Source: Nocardia suismassiliense
GTDB lineage: Bacteria; Actinomycetota; Actinomycetes; Mycobacteriales; Mycobacteriaceae
Assembly (NCBI RefSeq): GCF_900269665.1
Contig: NZ_LT985361.1
Span: 3,358,802 to 3,422,801 of the forward strand
DNA: 64,000 nt
Direction of reading: 5' to 3'
Made by a program: the position numbers and the translations under genes
Shown here: positions 8,352 to 16,384 of the stretch, piece after piece
How the letters are laid out: each line of letters begins with the position of its first letter
How positions within the stretch are numbered: position 1 is the first letter of the stretch
The notes under the pieces: generated by a model
Database searches by the model: none
Seen by the model: only the letters and a program-made list of their open reading frames with translations
Told to the model about the DNA's origin: nothing

Positions 8352-9662
8352 ATGTTCGGGGAGAGATTCACATGGGCAGCGGTGCCATTGGCGGCGCTCT
8401 GCCTTGCCGTGTCCAGCGCCGGCGTCGCGGTCGGCGATCCGTATCCGACGTTCCCGCCGGATCAGAATCAGTTGCCGCAGTTGCCCACTGAACCGCAGAT
8501 CTACGATCTGCTGCCGATCCCGGTGCCCGCCGAAGACCCGTGGTACGCGGATCCGGCCGATCTGGCGTCGTACGCGCCGGGGCAGATCATTCGTACGCGC
8601 AGCGTGCAGACCCGCATTCTCGGCATTCCGTTCCCGGTGGACACCAAGCAATTGTTGTTCCGTAGCAACGACATTCACGATAACCCGATCGCCACCGCGA
8701 CGTCGGTGATCACGCCGGGGATTCCCTGGACGGGTAGCGCGCGCCCGGTGGTGTCGTTCCAGGAGGCGATCGACTCGACGAACTCGGCCTGCAATCCGTC
8801 GTACACGTTGCAGGTCGGCACCATGAAAGAGGCCGCGCTGGCGACGGGTTGGCTGGCGCAGGGTTTCGCGATCAACGTGCCCGACTTCGACGGCAAGTTC
8901 AACACATTCAACACCTTCGACGAGGGCAAGATGGTGTTGGACAGCCTGCGAGCCATGAAAAACGATGCGACGCTGGGGCTTTCGGATTCCGGTATCGCCC
9001 TGTACGGCTATTCGGGTGGTGGCTCCGGATCGATCCGCGCGGCCGAGATGCGTGAAAGTTACGCGCCCGACGTGCGATTGCTGGGTACCGCCTTCGGTGG
9101 CACTCCTGGTGACCTGCGCTTGCAGGCGCGCTACGCGACACAGCAGCAACCGGGACTCACCGGCATCAGCAACTTCACGATGTGGCTCGGCTTCGCCGGG
9201 TTCTCCCGCGAATTCCCGGAGGTGTTCGACGCGACGAAGCTGCTGACCACGGAGGGCCAAGCCATCCTGCAGGACATACAGAGCCGCTGCGTGTACACGA
9301 TCGCGCTGTCCGGCATGTACCGGCCGATCAGCGACTACTTCCAGCCCGGCCTGAGCCTGGAGACCGCGCCCGGCGTGTGGCAAGTGCTCCAGGAACAGAG
9401 CCTGGGCCAGCACATTCCGGACAGTCCGATCTTCTGGTTCCACGGCATCTGGGATGAGCTGATTCCCGCGTCCGCGGTGCTGCCCGTGGTGAACGACTAC
9501 TGGAACCGCGGTGCGGATCTTCGATTCTTCACCGTGCCGCTGCCCGAGCACGTCGTCAACGCGGTGGCGGGCTGGCCGCCCGCGGTGGCCTGGATCAGCG
9601 CGGTGCTGCGCGGCCTCCCACCGGGCCCGCGCTTCAAGGCCGACTTCCAGATCCCTGGCTAG
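8352..9662 (+). CDS. Secretory lipase (LIP family)
   Basis: This is a 436-residue exported alpha/beta hydrolase of the secretory lipase family (known from Candida and mycolic-acid bacteria). A signal peptide (AAVPLAALCLAVSSAGVAVG) is followed by PYPTFPPDQNQLPQLPTEP. The nucleophile elbow is GYSGGG, the lid region lies in the middle, and a late HxxxDELIP segment (FHGIWDELIPA) supplies the Asp; the catalytic His is probably in PLPEHVV. It should hydrolyse acylglycerols outside the cell. ATG 8352 has GAGGG close upstream; an in-frame ATG at 8334 has no ribosome site. Confidence 0.85.
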   Translation: MFGERFTWAAVPLAALCLAVSSAGVAVGDPYPTFPPDQNQLPQLPTEPQIYDLLPIPVPAEDPWYADPADLASYAPGQIIRTRSVQTRILGIPFPVDTKQLLFRSNDIHDNPIATATSVITPGIPWTGSARPVVSFQEAIDSTNSACNPSYTLQVGTMKEAALATGWLAQGFAINVPDFDGKFNTFNTFDEGKMVLDSLRAMKNDATLGLSDSGIALYGYSGGGSGSIRAAEMRESYAPDVRLLGTAFGGTPGDLRLQARYATQQQPGLTGISNFTMWLGFAGFSREFPEVFDATKLLTTEGQAILQDIQSRCVYTIALSGMYRPISDYFQPGLSLETAPGVWQVLQEQSLGQHIPDSPIFWFHGIWDELIPASAVLPVVNDYWNRGADLRFFTVPLPEHVVNAVAGWPPAVAWISAVLRGLPPGPRFKADFQIPG

Positions 9663-9725
9663 TCAGCCGAAATGCCTTCGCTCGGAGGCCGAGAGCTGGC
9701 TACTGTGCAGGCATGAGGAGGCTCG

Positions 9726-10052
9726 GTGGCGCTGCGTAAGAAGGGGGCACGTCGGATCGTCGTCGATGCGACGACCTACCGGTGGCGACTGCGTGGTCGG
9801 CCCACCTACGACCAAGGCCTCGCGGCTTCCCCGTGCACCTACGCCGTCGAGCACGCCGAGTATCCCGGCGCGACACTGGTTGTCGCGACCGGGCACGCGC
9901 ACCCGAGCAACTGGATGAGCGCCCGAGCCGTTCCGGTTTACCCGGCGCACGTTGCCGAGAGCATCCAGATGGCGCTGGCCCAGGGTTGGCAGCCGGTCAG
10001 GCCCGGGTCGCCGTTCCTACTGAACCGCGCGGGGAATTTCATTCCGTTCTGA
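9726..10052 (+). CDS. Conserved hypothetical protein
   Basis: This 108-residue soluble protein starts at GTG with a textbook AGGAGG four bases upstream. It reads MALRKKGARRIVVDATTYRW and contains a short beta-rich core (GATLVVATGHAHPSNWM) with an HAH motif, then a helix (VAESIQMALAQGWQP). It resembles small uncharacterised actinobacterial proteins. It stands alone between a lipase gene and a convergent lipase gene. No function is proposed. Confidence 0.75.
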   Translation: MALRKKGARRIVVDATTYRWRLRGRPTYDQGLAASPCTYAVEHAEYPGATLVVATGHAHPSNWMSARAVPVYPAHVAESIQMALAQGWQPVRPGSPFLLNRAGNFIPF

Positions 10053-10062
10053 ATGCACGGAT

Positions 10063-10956
10063 CTACCGCGTCTGTGCGGATCCGGCGCCGAGGCCGCACG
10101 GGGCGGGGGAGGGGTTTTCCGGATCCAGGGCGTTGAGGACCAACTGGATGGTGGTGGGGTCGGAGGTTATTGCCATGTGCTCGGAAAGGTTTGTGGGGCA
10201 GATGTCTTGGAGGGTGATGTTGTCGACGTCGGGGCCGGTGAGGAAGCCGGTGGTGTAGGGCGTGGCGAACTCGTCGAACTTGGACACGATGACGGTGTAG
10301 CGGATGCCGGGTTGTGTTTCGCCGCCGGCGTTCAGCTGGGTGATGAACTCCGAGGTGGGCAGCTGTTCCCGGCAGGACGGGCACAGCAGGTCGGTTGCCG
10401 GGGGAATCAGGGTGATCGGGAGGCCGATCAAACCCCAGGTGGTGCCGTGGTTGTCAGGTGCGAGGCCGACGAGGGTGTGCACCTTGTCGGCACCGCCGAG
10501 GTTCTTCACGTAGTGGCGGGGCAGTACGCCGCCTTGGGAATGGCCGACGATATCGACCTGCTGTGCGCCGGTGGTCGCGAGTACTCGGTCGACGAAATCC
10601 GAGATCTCTTGGGCGGAGGCGCGCATCGGGCCGATGCCGGACACTGTTCCGCCGAGGCCGCGACCGAAATCGAGCGCGTAGACGCAGTAGCCTGCGGCCG
10701 CGAGCCGCGGGGCCATGGCGAACCAGTTGTCCAGGCGATTCTCGAAGGTGCCGTGTACCAGAACAACTGGGCGCGGATGCGCGGTACTGGGGCGGCAGGA
10801 CCAGTTGTTCGCGCCCGGCGGCGGTGGCACGACATCGATGTCGGACGACCCCTCGCTGGGCGCGGGCTCGTCGGCGACTGCGGTGGCGGACGACAGAACG
10901 GTGAGCGCCAACACGCTCAGACCGGCCACGGACAGCCGGGCAATGGATCCACGCAC
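10063..10956 (-). CDS. Secreted triacylglycerol lipase / esterase (alpha/beta hydrolase)
   Basis: The 297-residue protein has a signal peptide (ARLSVAGLSVLALTVLSSATAVA). HPRPVVLVHGTFENRLDNW forms the oxyanion HG motif and GHSQGG is the nucleophile elbow. The frame is of the family-I/class-2 bacterial lipase type, with cysteines (WSC, CPSC, DICPT) that could form disulphides. GTG at 10956 is preferred because GAGGAG stands six bases upstream and the signal peptide then begins at once; the longer frame to 10998 adds a charged stretch. With the lipase at 8352 it gives two lipolytic exoenzymes within 3 kb. Substrate is unknown. Confidence 0.85.
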   Translation of the reverse strand: MRGSIARLSVAGLSVLALTVLSSATAVADEPAPSEGSSDIDVVPPPPGANNWSCRPSTAHPRPVVLVHGTFENRLDNWFAMAPRLAAAGYCVYALDFGRGLGGTVSGIGPMRASAQEISDFVDRVLATTGAQQVDIVGHSQGGVLPRHYVKNLGGADKVHTLVGLAPDNHGTTWGLIGLPITLIPPATDLLCPSCREQLPTSEFITQLNAGGETQPGIRYTVIVSKFDEFATPYTTGFLTGPDVDNITLQDICPTNLSEHMAITSDPTTIQLVLNALDPENPSPAPCGLGAGSAQTR

Positions 10957-11270
10957 GAAAGGCTCCTCATCTCCGGTTCGACGGCGAGCATGCCGCAATA
11001 CCAGCGGGCCACCGTCCCGCGTTTCTTCGCGAAGTTATTCGGGGAAGATCGAATATGGCGGGGAGATCATGTGATAACGCGGTGATTTCGAGCCTAGCGC
11101 ACACCACATCGACGAGCATCCGATGCGTTCAGTTCTACTTAACAGCGAGCTTAACGATTGGGATGAAGCCCAATTTCGCGCTGCTGAACTGGGCATCGAG
11201 CACACCGTGCGCGGTTTCGGTGGCTGCCGTGCAGGAGTGGGTTACCGATCTCCCACACGGCAGCAACACA
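10957..11270. other. Spacer between lipase and lanthipeptide precursor
   Basis: About 310 bases hold the lipase promoter on the minus strand and the region after the lanthipeptide precursor. A minus-strand frame with Cys and Ser residues covers 11135-11270, but it lacks a ribosome site and a leader motif and is not called. No transporter or protease gene is present. Confidence 0.5.
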
Positions 11271-11402
11271 CTATTCGGGCGTCGAGTTGTAACTGTCAGC
11301 CCATACGAAGCTGCGGTAATGGCTGCGGCAGCACATCTGCGGCTCCATCGGCTGCTCTTCGATTTCCGGCAGGTCCTGCAACTCCAAGACGTCGGCTTCC
11401 AC
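11271..11402 (-). CDS. lanA: Lanthipeptide precursor peptide (class III/IV type)
   Basis: This 43-residue peptide starts at GTG with an excellent AAGGAGG six bases upstream. It lies 37 bases after the LanL-like synthetase stop, on the same strand. The leader MEADVLELQDLPEIEEQPME contains VLELQ, close to the (I/L)LxLQ leader motif that class III/IV synthetases recognise. The core-like end holds Cys24-Cys25 and Ser27, Ser31, Ser37, Ser40 and Thr41. Both cysteines precede all Ser/Thr residues, so thioether rings would have to form from an N-terminal Cys to a C-terminal dehydro residue. No cleavage motif is evident. The gene call is strong by position and ribosome site; the ring pattern is inference. 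Confidence 0.85.
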   Translation of the reverse strand: MEADVLELQDLPEIEEQPMEPQMCCRSHYRSFVWADSYNSTPE

Positions 11403-11439
11403 GATTCGCCTCCTTTCTGCGATTCTCTGTGTTCTTTTC

Positions 11440-14136
11440 TCACGGCGGGCCATCACCGGTCGGTCGGTGGTCGACCAACCAGGAACGGGATCCGCCATGT
11501 TCGAGGCGCAGCAGGAAGTCCAGTACGCCGGCGAGCCCGACGTTGTAACTCGCGCACACCGCACGCATGGTGTCGTCGGGGACGAGGAGCCTGCCGTCGC
11601 GTTCGGTGGCCCGGACGTACAGGCAGGTGGCGATCTCCGCCGCCCACTGCCGATAGCGGGGCTGCCCGGTCGCTGCGGCGAGATCGAGCAGTAGTTCGGC
11701 GTTGCCCGCGATGCCGTGGCAGGTCCCCGTCGCGAGCCGCCAGCGGTCCCGGTACACCGTGCGCCCGGCCCGTTCGGCGAACTCGCGGAACCGCGGTTCC
11801 CCGGTCACCTGCCAGAGCCGGATGAGGAAGGTGCCGATGCCGGAGGTGCCGTTGCACCAGAAGTTCAGGTCGGGAGTGTCGGTCTTGCCTGGCCCCTTCG
11901 GCCAGCGCGCGCCGTCGCCGTCGAGTTCGGCCACGGCGCACAGCGCGTGGCCGCCGCCGATCGCGATCTCGATCAGGTCGGGTTGGTGCAGATCACGGCC
12001 CGCGGCGAGCAGGAACGCCGCATTGCCCGCGACACCGTGGCCGAAACCGTAGGACTCCGAGCCCGCGAGTTCGTCGCGGAACTGTGCACCGGCCAGCCAA
12101 TCCACCCGGCGGTCAGCCGCTTTGGTCAGTTGGACCAGGCGGTCGGCGCACTCCGTGGCTCGTTCGGCGAACCGCTGATCACCGCTGGATCGCCACAGCT
12201 GGAGTTGCGCCATGCCCGCGCCCGCCAAGCCGTGGCAGATGTCGGGGTTGGACCAGTCGAGCGGAATGCGCAGCGCGTAGTCCAGTGCGCGTTCGGCCAG
12301 TGCGGCATCGCCCAAAGTGTTTGCGGCGGAGTGTAATGCCCAGACGGTGCCCGAGCGTCCGAAATACAGTCCGGGCAGGATGCGGCTCGGTTTGGTGAGT
12401 CGCTGGTCGAGCCAGTCGGCTGCGGTCGCCAATGCCGGTGCCACCCAGTGCTTTCCGGAGCGCACCGCGCGGTCCAGGACGGCGAGCACGCCTGCCGCGC
12501 TCAGTTGCACGTTGCACGGATCTCCCGGCGGCAGCGCCGGAGGTCGCGGCCAGAGGTACCCGCTGTGCGGGGTCATCGTGTCGATCAGGTAGGACAGTCC
12601 GTCGCACAGCAGGCGATCGATTTTCTCCGCGGGTAGTTCCGGACCCGGAAGTTCCTGCCCGGCAATAGGTTTGGATCGCAGGAACACGGCGGCGCGGGCC
12701 AGCGACCAACGGTGCGGAACCTCAGCGGTGAGGCCCAGGATGAGCGGGGCGAGTGCACGCAGTGCAGGCGAGGTCGGCGCGGCGGCCTCGACGATCGCCG
12801 CGAGGCGCGCACCGGTCGGCCGTGCGTCGGCCGCCAGCACCGGGTTGATGCCGGCGGCGACGAACAGGAGGGTGGCGCCGAGGCTGAAGCAATCGACTTC
12901 CGGGCCTGGCGCGGGCACCGGCTGAGCGGTGTCGCGCCCGGTCGCACCGAAGTATTCCGGCGCGCCGAATCCTGGTGTGCCCGCGATATATGCCGACTGA
13001 TCGGTGCGCACCGTGCATTCCATATCGATGAGCACCGGGATGTTGTCCGGTGTCACCATGACATTGCTCGGCGCGAGATCGCGCAGCACGTAACCCTTTT
13101 CGTGCACCGTGGCGATCCGCTGGGTGAGCTCGCGCGCCAGCTGCCAGACCTCGGTCACCGGGACCTGCCGCTCGCGCCCGGCAGGCCAGCGTTGCAGACT
13201 GGTGCCCTCGATCAGATCCTCGACTAGGAACACGTGCTCGGCGACCGTCACGACGTCGCGCAGTGCGGGGGTGATCCCGGTCGGGCCGAGCCGCCGCAGG
13301 ATCGCTGCCTCGTGCCGCAGCCGATCCCTGGCATCCTGCCCGGTCGGATCCGCCGCGATGTGCGGGCGGGCCTCCTTGAGCAGCACCTCGTCGCCGGTGT
13401 GCTGGTCGCGAGCACGGTAGACGCCGCCGCGATTGGAATGCCGGATCGCCGCAGTGACGAGGTAGCGGCCCGCGATGAGCACCGGGTCGCCACGTTTGCG
13501 GCTCGGGCCACTCTTCGCCGGCGGGTCGAACGGTGGGCTGGCCCAGGATGGCGGCGAGAACCACGGGTTTCGCGCGTCGGCGGTCGCGGTGCCGTCCGGT
13601 GCGCGCAGTTGCCCCTCGTAGAAGCCCGTGTCGTCCAGGTCGCTCGGGGCCGCGAAACATCCGAATCGGTAGTGCACCAGGCTGTCCGGCCGGTAGCGGC
13701 GATCGGACAGGATCGCCGGGCCGGCGAGTCCGACGGTCGCCTCGTGCAGTTGTTCCGCGAGGATCCGTAGCTGATCGTCGTCGACCGGGTACACGGTGAG
13801 GAACTTGCCCGACTGCGCTCGGTCGGCCCGAACGCCATTGAGCTCGGCGATGATTCGCGGGGTCGCGGCGAATTTGAAAGCGCACTCGTGCGCCGCGAGT
13901 ACCCGCGCCGCGTTGGCCAGCACTTCCGGCGCGGACACCGGGGTGGCGGAGACGTGCAACTTCCAGCCTTGCGACCGGGGCCGATGCCTCGGCGGCGTTA
14001 CCGTGCACCAGGTTTCACCGACGCACAACCGCCACCGGATGCCCGCGGTCGATTCCGCCAGCACCGCCATCGCGATCGACCGATAGCCCGCCGCGACGGC
14101 CGAGTTCGCGGGCCGACCAGCCAGCACCTCGGTCAT
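11440..14136 (-). CDS. lanL: Class IV-like lanthionine synthetase (LanL)
   Basis: This 898-residue three-domain enzyme dehydrates and cyclises a precursor peptide. An N-terminal lyase region (about 50-215) is marked by GWKLHVSAT and by GKFLTVYPVDDDQ. The central kinase (about 235-510) has the ATP Lys254, catalytic VLRDLAPSN (Asp353) and a metal site IDMEC (Asp371, DME in place of DFG). The C-terminal LanC-like cyclase (about 540-890) has WCNG and TCHG, giving Cys761, Cys806 and His807, the three zinc ligands of LanC enzymes. Class III LanKC enzymes lack these ligands, so class IV is favoured. ATG at 14136 has GAGGGG nine bases upstream; upstream in-frame sequence up to 16077 is a shadow. Confidence 0.9.
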   Translation of the reverse strand: MTEVLAGRPANSAVAAGYRSIAMAVLAESTAGIRWRLCVGETWCTVTPPRHRPRSQGWKLHVSATPVSAPEVLANAARVLAAHECAFKFAATPRIIAELNGVRADRAQSGKFLTVYPVDDDQLRILAEQLHEATVGLAGPAILSDRRYRPDSLVHYRFGCFAAPSDLDDTGFYEGQLRAPDGTATADARNPWFSPPSWASPPFDPPAKSGPSRKRGDPVLIAGRYLVTAAIRHSNRGGVYRARDQHTGDEVLLKEARPHIAADPTGQDARDRLRHEAAILRRLGPTGITPALRDVVTVAEHVFLVEDLIEGTSLQRWPAGRERQVPVTEVWQLARELTQRIATVHEKGYVLRDLAPSNVMVTPDNIPVLIDMECTVRTDQSAYIAGTPGFGAPEYFGATGRDTAQPVPAPGPEVDCFSLGATLLFVAAGINPVLAADARPTGARLAAIVEAAAPTSPALRALAPLILGLTAEVPHRWSLARAAVFLRSKPIAGQELPGPELPAEKIDRLLCDGLSYLIDTMTPHSGYLWPRPPALPPGDPCNVQLSAAGVLAVLDRAVRSGKHWVAPALATAADWLDQRLTKPSRILPGLYFGRSGTVWALHSAANTLGDAALAERALDYALRIPLDWSNPDICHGLAGAGMAQLQLWRSSGDQRFAERATECADRLVQLTKAADRRVDWLAGAQFRDELAGSESYGFGHGVAGNAAFLLAAGRDLHQPDLIEIAIGGGHALCAVAELDGDGARWPKGPGKTDTPDLNFWCNGTSGIGTFLIRLWQVTGEPRFREFAERAGRTVYRDRWRLATGTCHGIAGNAELLLDLAAATGQPRYRQWAAEIATCLYVRATERDGRLLVPDDTMRAVCASYNVGLAGVLDFLLRLEHGGSRSWLVDHRPTGDGPP

Positions 14137-14397
14137 CGATGGATGCCCCTCATCCGGTACTACACAGCGATTTGCGGCAAAGCGTGCTCCGATGCTAGTC
14201 GCGGGGTGGGGGAGCGTCGTGCCCATACTTCTGGTGTGCGCCCGGTGTCCGACCGGTCGGATCTCCCGGACGACGGGCCCAGCGCAGTATCGCGCCGCAG
14301 CGCACTTCGAGCCGATGCGTCGGCTCGCCGCGTGGCTACGGTGACGTGGCGGCGAATCACGGCACGATGGGTGAGGGCCGCGCAACGAGGAGGCGAC
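14137..14397. other. Divergent promoter region lanL / kup
   Basis: About 260 bases between the divergent lanL and kup genes must hold both promoters. No strong palindrome or riboswitch was recognised; in particular no clear c-di-AMP riboswitch, which often precedes kup-type genes, could be identified by eye. Confidence 0.4.
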
Positions 14398-16335
14398 ATG
14401 GGCACAGGGGTCGAGGTCAGTCCGTCGTTGCATCCCACCGGTGGCCGGACGGCGGGGGCGGCGATCGTGGTCGGGGCGCTCGGGGTGGTGTTCGGCGACA
14501 TCGGAACCAGCCCGATCTACACCATTCAGACGGTCTTCAATCCGGGCGATCCGCATCCGGTGCCGATCAGCCCGGACAACGTGTACGGCGTTGTGTCCCT
14601 GATCTTCTGGTCGGTGATGATCATCGTCACGCTCACCTACATCACGCTGGTGATGCGCGCGGACAACGATGGTGAGGGCGGGATCATGGCGCTCATCACG
14701 CTGCTGCGACGGCTGGCGGGTAAGCGGGGCGGCCGGACCGCCACGCTGCTGGCCGGCCTCGGAATCTTCGGTGCCGCATTGTTTTTCGGTGACAGCATGA
14801 TCACCCCGGCGATCTCGGTGTTGTCCGCGGTGGAGGGCCTGAAGATCGTGCAGCCCGGCCTGGAAGAGCTGATCGTGCCGATCACGGCGGTGATCATCAT
14901 CGGGCTCTTCTCGGTGCAGCGGCGCGGCACCGCGGCGGTCGGCCGGCTGTTCGGGCCGGTGATGATCCTCTGGTTCGGGACGATTGGGATCCTCGGTGTG
15001 TCCGGCATCGTGCGTCATCCGGAGATCCTGAAGGCCCTGTCGCCGACCTATGCGCTGAGCTTCATGGTCGGGCACTTCGGTATCGCCTTCTTCGCGTTGG
15101 CCGCGATCGTGCTCGCGGTGACCGGCGCCGAGGCCCTCTACGCCGACATGGGCCACTTCGGCCGGAAGGCGATCACCCGGGGCTGGCTGGGGCTCGTGCT
15201 GCCCGCCTGCGCCCTCAGCTATCTCGGCCAAGGCGCGCTGATCCTCGGCGACGAAAGCACCGTGGGCAGTCCGTTCTTTCTGCTCGCCCCCGGCTGGGCG
15301 CGGCTGCCGCTGGTGCTGCTGGCGACCGCCGCCACGGTGATCGCCTCGCAAGCGGTGATCACCGGCGCCTACTCGGTGGCTTCCCAAGCGGCGCAACTCG
15401 GTTACCTGCCCAGGTTGCGCATAGCGCACACCTCGGAGTCGACCATCGGTCAGATCTATGTGCCGTGGATCAACTGGGTGTTGATGATCTCGGTGTTGAC
15501 GCTGGTGTTCGCCTTCCGCAGTTCGGCGGCGCTGGCCTACGCGTTCGGCATGGCGGTGACCGCGACGATCTCCATCACGACCCTGGTGTTCTTCTACCTC
15601 GCCCGGATCAAATGGCACACCCCGCTGTGGCTGGTCCTGCTCGGCGCGGTCCCGCTGCTCGCGGTCGACGCGATGTTCCTGTCGGCGAACATGACCAAGC
15701 TCGTGCACGGCGCCTGGCTGCCGCTGCTGATCGGGCTCACCGCGTTCACGGTCATGAGCACGTGGGCGCGCGGTCGCGACGTCGTCACCCGCGCACGGGA
15801 GGAGAAGGAAGGCCCACTGCGCGCCTTCGTGGACGAATTGCAGCATCACGAACCACCTTTGACGCGCGTCCCCGGCACCGCGGTCTTCCTCAACCGCGGC
15901 AAAGAGACCGCGCCGCTGGCGATGCGGGCAAATGTCGAACACAATCGCGTGCTGCACGAACATGTGGTGATCCTGTCGATCGACACGCTTCCGGTGCCCC
16001 GAGTGCCCGACGTATCGCGCACCGAGATCGACGCGCTCGGCTACGCCGAAGACGGAATCATCCACGTGACAGCGCATTTCGGTTACATGGAAACCCCGAA
16101 CATCCCGGCCACGCTGCGCCTGCTCGACCCCGCGCAGACCGAAGGGCGTATCTCAGTGGCGAACGCGTCCTACTTCCTGTCGAAAATCGAGTTGAAACGC
16201 GGCCCCGCCCCCACCATGGCGCAGTGGCGCAAGCGCCTGTTCATCGCCACCTCCTACATCACCGCCGACGCCGCCGAGTATTTCGGATTACCGGGGCAGC
16301 GGACGGTGATCATGGGGGAGCGGGTCGAGGTGTAG
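14398..16335 (+). CDS. kup: Kup-type potassium uptake permease
   Basis: This is a 645-residue inner-membrane K+/H+ symporter. The family signature GDIGTSPIYT lies at the N-terminus (about 32-41), about twelve membrane segments follow, and the soluble C-terminal domain (about 475-645) is typical (TAVFLNRGKETAPLAM, FGYMETPNIPATL). Length matches the family. AGGAGG precedes the ATG. Upstream in-frame sequence from 13888 is antisense to lanL and is not coding. The stop codon lies inside the 29-bp repeat upstream of the next gene. Confidence 0.93.
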   Translation: MGTGVEVSPSLHPTGGRTAGAAIVVGALGVVFGDIGTSPIYTIQTVFNPGDPHPVPISPDNVYGVVSLIFWSVMIIVTLTYITLVMRADNDGEGGIMALITLLRRLAGKRGGRTATLLAGLGIFGAALFFGDSMITPAISVLSAVEGLKIVQPGLEELIVPITAVIIIGLFSVQRRGTAAVGRLFGPVMILWFGTIGILGVSGIVRHPEILKALSPTYALSFMVGHFGIAFFALAAIVLAVTGAEALYADMGHFGRKAITRGWLGLVLPACALSYLGQGALILGDESTVGSPFFLLAPGWARLPLVLLATAATVIASQAVITGAYSVASQAAQLGYLPRLRIAHTSESTIGQIYVPWINWVLMISVLTLVFAFRSSAALAYAFGMAVTATISITTLVFFYLARIKWHTPLWLVLLGAVPLLAVDAMFLSANMTKLVHGAWLPLLIGLTAFTVMSTWARGRDVVTRAREEKEGPLRAFVDELQHHEPPLTRVPGTAVFLNRGKETAPLAMRANVEHNRVLHEHVVILSIDTLPVPRVPDVSRTEIDALGYAEDGIIHVTAHFGYMETPNIPATLRLLDPAQTEGRISVANASYFLSKIELKRGPAPTMAQWRKRLFIATSYITADAAEYFGLPGQRTVIMGERVEV

Positions 16336-16359
16336 GTCGTTTGGCGGACACCGCATTCG
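16331..16359 (+). promoter_or_regulatory. 29-bp element, copy 1 (upstream of CHAT-TPR gene)
   Basis: The element reads TGTAGG(T)CGTTTGG(C) and then GGACACCGCATTCG. It matches the copy at 19639-19667 at 27 of 29 positions. It sits 26 bases before the GTG of the CHAT gene and overlaps the kup stop codon. A shared promoter or operator for the two units of the island is the simplest reading. Confidence 0.7.
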
Positions 16360-16384
16360 CGCGCGCATCCATAGGCTTCCCGCT

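Noticed and set aside
11135..11270. Second lanthipeptide precursor candidate
   Set aside because: Contains Cys and Ser/Thr but has no ribosome site and no leader motif.
14137..16077. N-terminal extension of the LanL frame
   Set aside because: It runs antisense through kup; the real start is ATG 14136 with a ribosome site.
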